This document shows positions 55,071 to 64,000 of a DNA stretch of 64,000 nucleotides, in pieces (position 1 is the stretch's first letter; each line of letters opens with the position of its first letter). Under the pieces are notes generated by a model, which ran no database searches, was not told the origin of the DNA, and worked only from the letters and a program-made list of their open reading frames with translations. The stretch is from positions 10,602,001-10,666,000 of the forward strand of contig JBHGNT010000017.1 in NCBI GenBank assembly GCA_043228905.1. Reading direction: 5' to 3'. This DNA is from Azolla caroliniana (lineage: Eukaryota > Polypodiophyta). Both the position numbers and the translations under genes were made by a program.

Positions 55071-55703
55071 TGTTTGACCTTTCTTTTTGAAGAATACGCA
55101 AAAAGGATGTTGTCGCTTACAATCACAATCCATAAATTCGTTGGGTGTTTATGCAAAGCCTAGCGAATTGTAACTGCTTAGTCTTGGGAGCTTCGTTGGG
55201 TTTGTTATGGTCCTTCTTGGAAGTACATTGATAGCGAAGAACTATTTCAATGGCCTCTTCGAAGGATTTGGGATCCATATCGTATACTATTCAGTGATAG
55301 TCCGAATTGGGGATGCCATTGATAAAACAAGATATCAACCAATTGTCCCCTTCTAGACCCGATTTTTGGATTTGGGTTCTAGCATGGTGAACATAGTCTT
55401 CGAGCGAGGAAACCTTCCTGCTAGAGAGGTTGATTAAAGATTGTGCTGCCTCGGTTCGAAATGGAGGTTGTAGAAATTGGCCCTTGAAAACTGTGACAAA
55501 TTCTGTCCAGGTATCGGGCATATTCCCCAAAGTGCGAAGCCCACACCACTAGGCGGCGGCCTTACCCCCTAGTTCTTGGGCGACATATGGAATCCTCATA
55601 CTATCTAGGTTGGGATAGAGCTCAAAATGAGACTCTCATCGGCCCAACCACGTGTAGATTGCTTCTTCGGTTCTTTCATTTTTTTCTCCCGTAAATGTCT
55701 TTA

Positions 55704-55753
55704 TGTAAAAACGAAGGTGCGGAAGCGTTAGACAACCGGCTTAGCCAAATAGC

Positions 55754-55796
<43 letters not shown>

Positions 55797-56128
55797 ACAC
55801 ATAGAAGGTATGCAGGAGAGAAAGAGAAAGAGGAGAACAACTTAAATCTATTATCAACAACTCTGTAAAATTCTCTATACATACAACGTGCTCAACAACA
55901 CTATTATTTATACAAGTCCTAAGAGGACTGATAGAAGTAAAGTGTACTTCAATGCTCACACGAGCGTCTGACACTAACTACGAGACATTAACTACCTAGT
56001 AGTCTAGACTGCTATTAGGCTTCCGGTTATTGCTTGATCCGGTTAACCGGCTCCCCAGCTCACCGGCTCACCGATCCGGCTCAGGCTTATTCAGCCGATC
56101 CGGATCCGGTTGAGCTTGCCGCTCAACA
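55704..56128 (-). repeat. C6 3' LTR (425 bp) with (GA)n microsatellite
   Basis: Plus-strand ends are tgtaaaaacgaagg and gccgctcaaca. A (ga)n run of about 18 units lies at 55756-55793 and a CCGG-rich block at 56025-56115. Confidence 0.82.
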
Positions 56129-56849
56129 CTCCCCCTCAAGCTCAACTTGAGGTCGGATCGTAGTGTCAGTCTCCATGGCAGCCGGTCCTTCCACCTAGCT
56201 CCTTCTGGCATCACTCCGCCTCGCTCGCGCTCCTCGTCCGGTCCGTTCTCGTTTGCCGTAACCCTTCTGATTCTGCGCACCTCGACCTCCTCGGTTGCCT
56301 TGTCTACTCAATAGGCCCAATTCAGCTCCCTCGCTGTTGTGACTTTGGCGCTTGCTGATTCGCCGATTCCTTCGTGTTGGCATCGACTTTCGCTGCCTTC
56401 TCGTCCTCTTGGCCTTGAACTGAGCCGGTTCTCCCGAATCCGTCTATTGAACCAAATCGGCTGTCTCCGATTCGTTCCAGTGCTTCCGATTCGCCTTCCG
56501 GTTCCAGGACATTCACCACATCGGACCATGTCTAGGTCTTGGCCTTCTTCTTTCGGTCGGCTCTGTCCTTCTTGACTCTACCGCTGCTACGCTTGTGCTG
56601 ACTTGTTCGGATGTGTCAACTTCCTTTGTCGACTCGGCTCCTTTCTTCTTCTTGTCTCTCCCTTTGTCGGTTCTTACCTCACTGGCGCAATCGGCAGTTT
56701 CTTTGCCTTTGCCCGTTCCGGTGTCTTTGCTCGTTATCCCCCTCAAGTGTGGCACGTCGAGATGCTGAACACCAAGCATTTCGGTGACGTGTTGCAACTT
56801 GTCCGACTTGCCGATCCGTATGAACATACCGAAGTTCGACTTCACCACT

Positions 56850-57275
56850 CAAGACACGCTCACGCATGAAGTGGTAGTGCACTTCTATGTGCTTTGTGCG
56901 AGCATGGAATACGGGGTTCTTGGTGAGCTACATGTTGCTTATGTTGTCACAGTAGATCAGGATCGGGGTCGGCACCTCGATCCGCAGGTCTTGCAACAAT
57001 CACCGAAGCCAAATGGCTTCATAGATGGCAATGATAGCGACCCGATATTCACCCTCAATGCTTGAAAGGGCCACTATTGGTTGCTTTTTGCTGCTCCACG
57101 CAACAACTGCGCTACCAAGGGAAAACATATAGCTGGAGGTGGATCGGCGATCCGATGCATCGCCGGCCCAGTTGGCATTGGTGTAGCCCACAAGCTCTTC
57201 GGTTATACCATGCCGGTCAGTCCCCGGTCCTTCGTGCTGCTCAAATATCGCAAAATTCGATGCGCCCATAGAAGG
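56850..57275 (-). pseudogene. C6 RNase H remnant
   Basis: Minus-strand reading gives GYTNANWAGDASDRRSTSSY, with N for the first catalytic Asp (the usual motif is GYTDADWAG), then AWSSKKQPIVALSS, EGEYRVA, YCDNISNM followed by a stop, and KNPVFHARTKHIEVHYHFM. The catalytic-residue change, the stop and later frame loss show it is inactive. Confidence 0.83.
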
Positions 57276-57834
57276 TGTGACGAGAAATACGCGGATTAAT
57301 CTCCGACCACAACCGAAGCATAGATCACTTGATGACAATCAAAACGCAGACGAAATGGGAATGGAGGTAAGTACACAAAACATAAAGAGAATACATAGGA
57401 TATTAATGTGGAAAACCCTGAGAGGGAGAAACCACGGGAGTCCACAGACTCCAAACTATCACTTTGTAAGAAGAATACAACAGGGAGCCTCTTGCTCACA
57501 ATCTTCGCCTGACGGCGGTTACAACAGAGACACAATCTCTGTATATCGCTCTCTGTCTCTCTTACGCATTGTACAGAAGTTCCACCAATAACTCTATCAT
57601 TGTTATTTTCTATTAAGTTTGCCCTAGGTCATATTTATACTAACATGACTTTCGGGCTATTTACAAATATAGCCCCAGTGGGCTCTCTGGAACATATTTA
57701 CATATATGTCCCTTCCATCCGATGAGAGGTTCTCACCGGGCTTGCAAAATCCGGTTCTCACCGGGTCTTCCGTTGCTGGGTACTCCACATCCGGTTCTTC
57801 TCACTTCCCATCCGGAGGGACCTGTTTCCTAACA
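57276..57834 (-). repeat. C9 3' LTR (about 559 bp)
   Basis: On the minus strand it starts TGTTAGGAAACAGGTCCC and ends CTCGTCACA (the end is 57276 or 57278). It contains the CCGG array and the TATA palindromes of the family. Confidence 0.8.
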
Positions 57835-57839
57835 AACTC

Positions 57840-60800
57840 TCCCTTCACTCTGGCATGGGAAGTCTTACTAGTCTGATCCGCTTCGGACATGCATCCAGCT
57901 TGTCGGGTATCAGTACTTTGGTCAGCATATCTGACCTGTTCTCGGCCGTGTGGATCTTTGTCAGCACGAACTCTCGATCCTCTACTCGCTCCCGGATCCA
58001 ATGATACCTACGCTGGATGTGCTTCGTCCTGGAATGGTACGCTACGTTCTTAGCAAGGTGGATGGCACTTTGACTGTCACAATAGAGCCGGTATTCATCT
58101 TGCCGGATACCGAGCTCTCCGATGAAGTCCTTCATCCATAATATTTCCTTGCTGGCTTCAACAACCGCCATGTACTCCGCCTCCGTGGTTGACAACGCAA
58201 CCGTCTTCTGCAGCCGCGATTGCCACGAAACAGCTCCCCCTGCATATGTCATTACATACCCGGATGTGGACCGGCTGGTATCCACATCAGCCGACATATC
58301 GGAATCGGTAAAACCGTCAAGTTGAGGTTTATCGGAGCCGAATCAGAGACACATATTCGAAGTGCCCTTCAAGTACCGGAGTATCCATTTGACCGCGTTC
58401 CAGTGCTCCTTGCCGGGATTGCTCATAAACCGGCTCACCACTCCGACTGCGTATCCAATATCCGGCCGAGTACACACCATTGCGTACATCAAGCTCCCGA
58501 CGGCAGAGGCATATGGAAACTTCACCATATCCGCCTTCTCTGCTTTCTTCTTCGGGCTTTGCTTACCGGATAGTTTGCAGTTTGCCGGGAGTGTCGATCC
58601 GACAGGTTTTGCTTCTAATATGTTGAACCGCTGAAGCACCTTTGTCACGTATTTCTCCTGTGACAACCACAATTACTTCTTTGACCGGTCCCGGATGATG
58701 TGCATCCCCAGTATCTGTCTTGTTGGGCCCAAGTCTTTCATTGAGAAAGTTCGGTTGAGAGTCTTCTTCAGCATTCGTATTTTGGCTTGTTCCCGTTCGA
58801 CGATCAACATGTCATCCACATATATGTTAGCAAACAGGTCCTTCCGGATGGGAAGTGAGAAGAACAGTCAGCCTCGGCCAAATTCGGATGTGGAGTACCC
58901 GACAACAGAAGACCCGGTGAGAACCGGATGACGAGTACCCGGCAAGGAAGGCCCGGTGAGAACCGGATGACGAGTGCTCGGCAAGAGCCGGATGATGGAG
59001 GTCTGGTGAGGAGTGCTCACCAGATGAAGGGACATATTCGTAAATATGTTTCTAAGAGTCCATTGGGGCTATATTTGTAAATAGCCGAAAAGTCATATTA
59101 GTGCAACCGTGTACAGAGAGACAGAGAGAGAGACAGAGAGAGTGAGAGACGAAGAGGACGTTGTCTCTGTTGTAACTGCCACCTGTGGCGAAGACAATGA
59201 GCAAGAGGTCGTTGCCTCTGTGTTCATCTATTGTACATTGTAACATAGTGATAGTTTGCAGTTTGTGGACTGCCGTGGTTTTTTTTGTGTTTGGGTTTTC
59301 CACGTAAACATCTTGTGTACTCTTCTCTTTACTGTGTTGTGCATACATTATCCGTTTTTTTTCTGTGTTTGATCCTAGACTCGGTTGTGGCCGAGCGTTG
59401 TTTTAGGAGCACATAGTTCTTACAATACAGGAGTATCAGGAAGTCTCCACCTTAGCACTTCTTCACAAATACGCAATGATCGGCCTGCGTCTTGTGGTAC
59501 CCTTGATCGGTCATGAAGGAGTTGAACTTCCGGTGCCATTGACGGGGAGCCTGCTTCAACATGTAGAGGCTCCTTTTTAACCAGCAAACCAGGTGCTCCT
59601 TCCCTTTCTTCACAAATCCCTCTGGTTGCTGCATGTAGATCTCCTCTTCGAGGTCGCCGTGGAGGAACACCATCTTCACGTCTAACTACTCTACCTCAAG
59701 GTCCATGCTTGTAGCTATGCTCAACACCGTCCGGATGGAAGTCATCTTTACTACTGGGGCAAATATCTCGTCGAAGTTCACGCCCTTCTTCTGCTGGAAC
59801 CCCTTCACCACGATCCTGTCTTTGTACCTTGGAGGGTTGCCGGTATCTCCCGGTTTCAACTTGTACACCCACTTGTTTCGGAGTGCCCTCTTTCCTTTCG
59901 GCAACTCCACGAATTCATACATGTGGTTCTCATGTAGGGAATCCATCTCGTCCTGCATGGCACTCAACCACTTTCAGCTATTGGTGTCATCCTTCGCTTC
60001 TTCGAAGCTTTCCGGCTCCCCCTCATCAGTCAGCAGCACATGCTCTGCATCTAGAAATCTCTGGGGAGCCCTTCTCTCTCTGAGAGGATATCTCCGTCTT
60101 TGGCTTTCGGCAACCGGCTCCTCTATTTGTTCTTCATCCGAATCCGATTCGGGGTGTTGGCTGGTTCCGGTTTCAGCTTCCTCTACTTCTTCTTCTGCCG
60201 GTTCAGTATCCACACCGTAATCGGCTAGTTCCTCGAGTGTCAACCGGCTCTTAGTTGGGTGGGTCCGAATCTCATCGGAGTTCGTTATCTTCTTCTCCGA
60301 CTCCTAGTCGGCAAGAGTCTTGTCCTCCATGAAGATAATATCTCGGCTCCCGAAAACCTTCTTGTCAACCGGATCCCACACTCGGTAGCCGAACTCATCA
60401 TCGTCGTATCTGAGGAATATGCATGGCCGGGTCTTTGGATCCAACTTTCCTCTCCGGTCCTTAGCAACATGCATGTACGCGAGACACCCGAACACCTTCA
60501 AATGCCGGTAGGACACTTCCTTACCGGTCCACACCTTTTGTGGCATGTCTCCATCCAAGGGCACTGAGGGTGATCTATTTATCACATATGTCGCTGTCGA
60601 CAGTGCCTCAGCCCAAAACGACTTGGGTAGTTTAGCATGTGCTAGGATACTTCAGACTCTCTCCATTATGGTCTGGTTCATCCTCTCGGCTAGCCCGTTT
60701 AGTTCTGGCGTCTTCGGCACGGTAAATTCGAGCCGGATTCCCTTCGAGCGGTAGTACTCCTCGAACTGCCCCCAGTATTCTCCTTCGTTATCTGCTCCAA

Positions 60801-60890
60801 CTGCCTTCAGCTTCCGTCCGGTTTCTCTTTCCACTTTTGCGTGGAGCTCCTTGAAGACGGATAAAACCTGATCCTTCGTCTTCAACGGTG
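57840..60890 (-). pseudogene. C9 integrase, RT and RNase H
   Basis: Reading from 60890 down: integrase LKTKDQVLSVFKELHAKVER, KAVGADNEGEYWG (D present), ELNGLAERMNQTIMERV, VWDPVDKKVFGSRDIIF. A linker with acidic residues and YPLRERRAPQRF leads to RT (SAMQDEMDSLHENHMYEF, VNFDEIFAPVVKMTSIRT, FLHGDLEEEIYMQQPEGF, LYMLKQAPRQW). The YVDD site is split by C10: ...LILLY ends at 59425 and VDDMLIV resumes at 58824. RNase H (SADVDTSRSTSGYVM, STTEAEYMAVVEA, YCDSQSAIHLAKN) ends RLPMPE. Stops occur at several points, for example in place of a Phe/Trp codon after VFVKKC. Confidence 0.86.
58825..59424 (+). mobile_element. Copia solo LTR C10 (600 bp) splitting the C9 RT catalytic site
   Basis: It begins tgttagcaaacaggtcc and ends gttcttaca. 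Flanks atata (58820-58824) and ataca (59425-59429) are a TSD with one change. No internal sequence is present. The TATA-containing palindrome is half deleted (aaagtcatattagtg, then caaccgtgtac), so this LTR has lost its core promoter. Confidence 0.88.
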
Positions 60891-61668
60891 TGTTAGGAAA
60901 CAGGTCCCTCCGGATGGGATGACCCGATGAGAACCGGATGATGAATACTCGGCTATGGAAGACCCGATGAGAACTGGATGACGAGTACCAGGCTACGGAA
61001 GACCCGGTGAGAACCGGATGACGAGAACCCGGCAAGAGCTGGATGATGATGACCCGGTGAGAACCGGATGACGAGTACCTGGCAAGAGCTGGATGATGAA
61101 GATCCGGTGAGAACCGGATGACGAGTACCCGTCTACGGAAGACCCAGTGAGAACCGGATGAGGAGTACCTGGCAAGCGCTGGATGATGCAGGGCCGGTGA
61201 GGAGTGCTCACCGGATGGAGGGACATATTCGTAAATATGTTTTCTGAGAGTCCATCGGGGCTCTATTTGTAAATAGCCGAAAAGTCATATTAGTATAAAT
61301 ATGACTTAGGGCAAACTTAGAAGGTTGTAGTTGTCATTCTTGTTGGCGTTAGATCAGTGAGCGCGTAACAATGTACAAAGAGAGAGAGAGAGGAAGAGGT
61401 CGTTGCCTCTGTTGTAACCGCTGCCTGTGGCGAATATCGTGAGCACGAGGTCGTTGCCTCCGTGAGCTCACTGATTGTAATCATTGTGATATAGTGATAG
61501 TTTGGAGTCTGTGAACTCTCGTGGTTTTTCCCTCTCAGGGTTTTCCACGTTAAACATCCTGTGTACTCTTCTCTCCTTTGTGTTGTGTGTGCACTATCCG
61601 TTTTTTTGTGTTTGATTTTAGACTCGGTTGTGGCCGAGCGTTGTTCATCGGAGCGTGTAGTTCTTGTC
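60891..61668 (+). repeat. C11 5' LTR (778 bp) with expanded CCGG minisatellite
   Basis: It begins tgttaggaaacaggtccc and ends agttcttgtca. The array of gagaaccggatgacgagta and gagctggatgatgaagac units spans about 60925-61210, making this LTR roughly 180 bp longer than that of C5. Palindromes around tataaatatgactt follow at 61215-61312. Confidence 0.9.
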
Positions 61669-61699
61669 AAAGTGGTATCAGGGCGAAACGACACAGAAG

Positions 61700-64000
61700 A
61701 TGGATGAATCGTTGGGTGGCATGTTCAAGATCACCGGCTCCAACTATTCAATGTGGAAGTCGAAGATGAGGGACATGCTCGTGGTTAAAGATCTTTGGTT
61801 GCCGGTTCAGTTTGGGGACAAGAGACCGGACAAAATCGACGCCACGATATGGGAGATGATGCACATGAAGACAACGGCGTACATACGGTGCTTCATCGAC
61901 ATGAGCCTATACAACAACTTCAATGAAGAGAGAAAGGCTCATGAGCTCTGGGAGAAGATCGACATTATGTTTCAGAACAAAAATGTTGTGAACCAGGTTT
62001 CGGTATTCCGGAAGCTAGTAAGACTCCGGTACCAAGATGGCTCCAGCATGGCGGAGCACATGAATGCCTTCCAGGGGCTGATACACCAGGCAACATAATT
62101 GGAAGTACCTCTCGCCGATGAGGTACTAGCGCTACTCCTGCTTGGTTCCCTCCCGGATAGCTAGGAGACGTTGGTTGTCACTTTGGGCAACGCCGGGCCG
62201 GAAGGGAAACGGTTATCCCTAGCAAGAGTAAAGTCGAGCTTGCTAGATGAAGAGGCGCGTTGGAAAGATAAGGATACGAGCTCCGACTCCAAAGCACTCC
62301 TTACCGAATCGGAACACGGAAGACAAAGGAACCGTAGCCCCTAGAACCGAGAAAAGTCGGGGACACGGTCAAAGTCAAGGGGGAGGCCTACTTGCTTCTA
62401 TTGTGGCAAGCTGGGACACTTCTAGAAGAACTGTCAGCATTTCCGAAAAGACAAGGAAACCGACGTTACCAATTCGAAGCGGACACCGGACCGGAATGGT
62501 AAAGACCAGAGGGGGCCAAATTGGAAGGGAACGATGGCAATCACGGCAAGTGAAGAAGAGTTGATGCTCATCACCGAGGAGAGTGAGCTAAACCTTGCCG
62601 GCGACGAGACAACCTGGGTGGTCGACTCCGGAGCGTCGTTCCACCTTACCTCGGACCGGAAATGCTTCTCATCCTTCTCAGCCGGTGATCATGGCTGTTT
62701 CTGGATGGGGAATGAAGGTACATGCCGAATTGTCAGCATAGGAGACGTGTGGTTGACAACGCCAACCGGATGCAAGCTGCTGCTGAAGGATGTTCGACAC
62801 GTTCCGGAGGTTCGTCTGAACCTGATATCAGCCGGTCGGCTAGATGATGAAGGCTACACGGGTAGCATCCGGAACGGTGTTATGAAGTTTAGCAAAGGGA
62901 GCCTGATTGTGGCTCAGGCCCGGAAGGTCAACACCCTGTACCTGATGAATGCCCGGTTATGTCCGGAGGAAGTGAGCGTGGCATTCGACACTACCGGTGA
63001 GTTGTGGCACAAGAGGCTGTGTCACATGAGCGAGAAGGGGATGAAGAGGCTTGCAAACGACAACCTCATTCCAGTGAAGAACGTGCACTTGGAGAAGTGC
63101 ACTGATTGTTTGGCCGCTAAACAAAACCAGACCTCCTTCTGATCGAGGCCACCGATGAGATGTAATGCGCCACTGGAGTTGGTGCACACGGATGTGTGTC
63201 AAGTGGACACGAAGTCACATGCCAGATCGCAGTACTTCGTGACGTTCATAGAGGACCACAGTCGGAAGTTGTGGGCCACACCGTTGAAGACGAAGGATCA
63301 GGTGTTATCCGTCTTCAAAGAGCTCCACGCGAGAGTGGAAAGAGAAATCGGCCGGAAGCTGAAGGCGGTTCGAGTAGATAACGGAGGGGAATACCGGGGG
63401 CAGTTCGAGGAGTACTGTCACTTGAAGGGAATCCAGCTCGAATTTACCGTGCCGAAGACGCCGGAACTAAACGGGCTGGCAGAGAGGATGAACCGGACCA
63501 TAATGGAGAGGGTCCGGAGTATGCTGGCGCATGCAAAACTACCCAAGAAGTTTTGGGCTGAGGCACTGTAGATGGCGACATATGTGATAAACAGATCAAC
63601 CTCAGTACCCTTGGATGGAGACACACCACTGAGAGTCTGGACTGGTAAGGAAGTGTCCTACCGGCATCTGAAGGTGTTTGGGTGTTTTGCGTATGTGCAT
63701 GTAGCTAAGGACCGGAGAGGAAAACTAGATCCGAAGACCGGCCATGCATATTCCTCGGTTACGGCGACGATGAGTTTGGCTACCAAGTGTGGGACCAGGT
63801 CGACAAGAAGGTATTCCGGAGTTGAGATATTATCTTCATGGACGACAAGACGCTCACCGACTGGGAGTCGGAGAAGAAGATAATGAACTCCGAGTCGACC
63901 GGTAAGGATCGATTCTACGATGAGTAGACCCAACCGGCAAGAGACCGGTTAGCACTCAAGGAACCAGCCGGTTACGGTGAGGATACCGAACCGGCAGAAG
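61700..64000 (+). pseudogene. C11 copia polyprotein (Gag, protease, integrase part)
   Basis: The start MDESLGGMFKITGSNYSMW leads into Gag (SSMAEHMNAFQGLIHQ). Stops lie at 62096 (TAA), 62162, 62342 and 62423 (TAG), 63140 (TGA) and 63569 (TAG). The zinc knuckle is CFYCGKLGHF followed by a stop, then KNC. The protease is intact locally: TTWVVDSGASFHLT. GAG-pre-integrase (ELWHKRLCHMSEKGMKRL, CTDCLAAK) and integrase (LELVHTDVCQVDTKSH, VRVDNGGEYRG, LNGLAERMN) keep their catalytic residues. A one-base loss near 63738 (gaagaccggcc) shifts the frame after KLDPKT. Gag is closer to C4 than to C5, whereas the protease-integrase part is close to C5. Confidence 0.9.

Larger units (their letters stand above)
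48008..55703 (-). mobile_element. Gypsy G3: deletion derivative of the G2 family, host of C5 and C6
   Basis: On the minus strand: gag from about 55700, interrupted by C5 at 49766-55070, then protease, a fragment of the pre-RT region, the end of integrase with chromodomain, and 3' LTR 48464 down to 48008. RT, RNase H and most of integrase are missing, and so is the polypurine tract. It is cut on the right at 55704 by C6; the rest of gag and the 5' LTR should lie beyond the window. gacaa at 48003-48007 is the left copy of the expected target duplication in C7. Confidence 0.86.
55704..57275 (-). mobile_element. Copia C6: 3' LTR and RNase H end, inserted in G3 gag
   Basis: On the minus strand, the 3' LTR is 56128 down to 55704 (TGTTGAGCGGCAAGC...CGTTTTTACA), preceded by a polypurine tract (cttgagggggag), a ~700-bp low-coding 3' region (56140-56850) and the RNase H domain. 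Layout and sequence resemble C1. C9 cuts it at 57275, and the rest lies to the right of the window. Confidence 0.8.
57276..60890 (-). mobile_element. Copia C9: 3' LTR to integrase, inserted in C6, host of C10 and C11
   Basis: Minus-strand element of the C5 family: 3' LTR 57834 down to 57276, then RNase H, RT and integrase reading rightwards. It is interrupted by solo LTR C10 at 58825-59424 and cut at 60890 in the integrase by C11. Gag, protease and the 5' LTR should lie beyond the window. gaagg (57271-57275) is the left copy of the expected TSD. Confidence 0.85.
60891..64000 (+). mobile_element. Copia C11: 5' LTR to integrase, continues past the window
   Basis: The 5' LTR is 60891-61668, the iMet-like primer site (tggtatcaggg) starts at 61673, and the polyprotein remnant starts at 61700. 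It is inserted in C9 integrase; cggtg (60886-60890) is the left copy of the expected TSD. RT, RNase H and 3' LTR are outside the window. Confidence 0.9.

Noticed and set aside
55741-55974. Small Ser/Leu-rich frames near 55.8 kb
   Set aside because: Produced by the (GA)n microsatellite in the C6 LTR.

Overview
The window is nuclear DNA from a flowering plant. It is about 85-90% transposable elements, mostly LTR retrotransposons nested in one another, around a single recognisable host gene. The plant assignment rests on a GT-AG intron-containing equilibrative nucleoside transporter of the plant ENT1 type, Ty1-copia elements of the TNT1/Tork kind using an initiator-Met primer site, a chromodomain-bearing Ty3-gypsy element, an L1-type LINE tail and short inverted-repeat (MITE) elements. 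I cannot name the species. No rRNA gene, functional tRNA gene, CRISPR array or bacterial feature was seen. Element names (C = copia, G = gypsy, S = solo LTR, TG = terminal repeats with gag only) are mine.

Left block (1-31505). A LINE 3' end (17433-18556) follows chromovirus G2 (to 17432). The 5' LTR of G2 appears split by copia C1 (RNase H end at 1-798, then 9060-9637). C1 is split in turn by gypsy G1 (799-9059, minus strand, two LTRs, nearly intact gag-pro). G2 also carries solo LTR S1 inside its reverse transcriptase. Next come copia C3 (about 18557-21201, holding solo LTR C2) and copia C4 (21202-31505, minus). The 3' LTR of C4 is interrupted by solo LTR S2, itself holding a MITE. Its 5' LTR is interrupted by TG1, a gag-only gypsy derivative.

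Host island (31506-41597). One gene of nine exons (32729-38699, plus strand) encodes a 427-residue ENT-family transporter. It has a purine-rich leader with an upstream ATG, several microsatellites, and a four-copy repeat in its last intron. Downstream is AT-rich DNA with an unclassified insertion (about 39576-40440) and a MITE fragment.

Right block (41598-64000). This is a nest running off the window edge: copia C7 holds copia C8 and gypsy G3; G3 holds the pristine copia C5 (49766-55070: identical 596-bp LTRs, perfect TSD, intact 1360-residue polyprotein) and copia C6; C6 holds C9; C9 holds solo LTR C10 and copia C11. Only C5 looks able to supply proteins; G1 is two small lesions from that state, and the rest are broken.

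The most unusual themes are: tRNA-like A/B-box modules embedded antisense in gypsy-type LTRs; a 56-bp array of palindromes in the G2 leader; a primer-site match that ties gag-only TG1 to G1; CCGG-rich minisatellites in LTRs of both copia and gypsy families; and three palindromes around the TATA box of the C5-type copia LTR.
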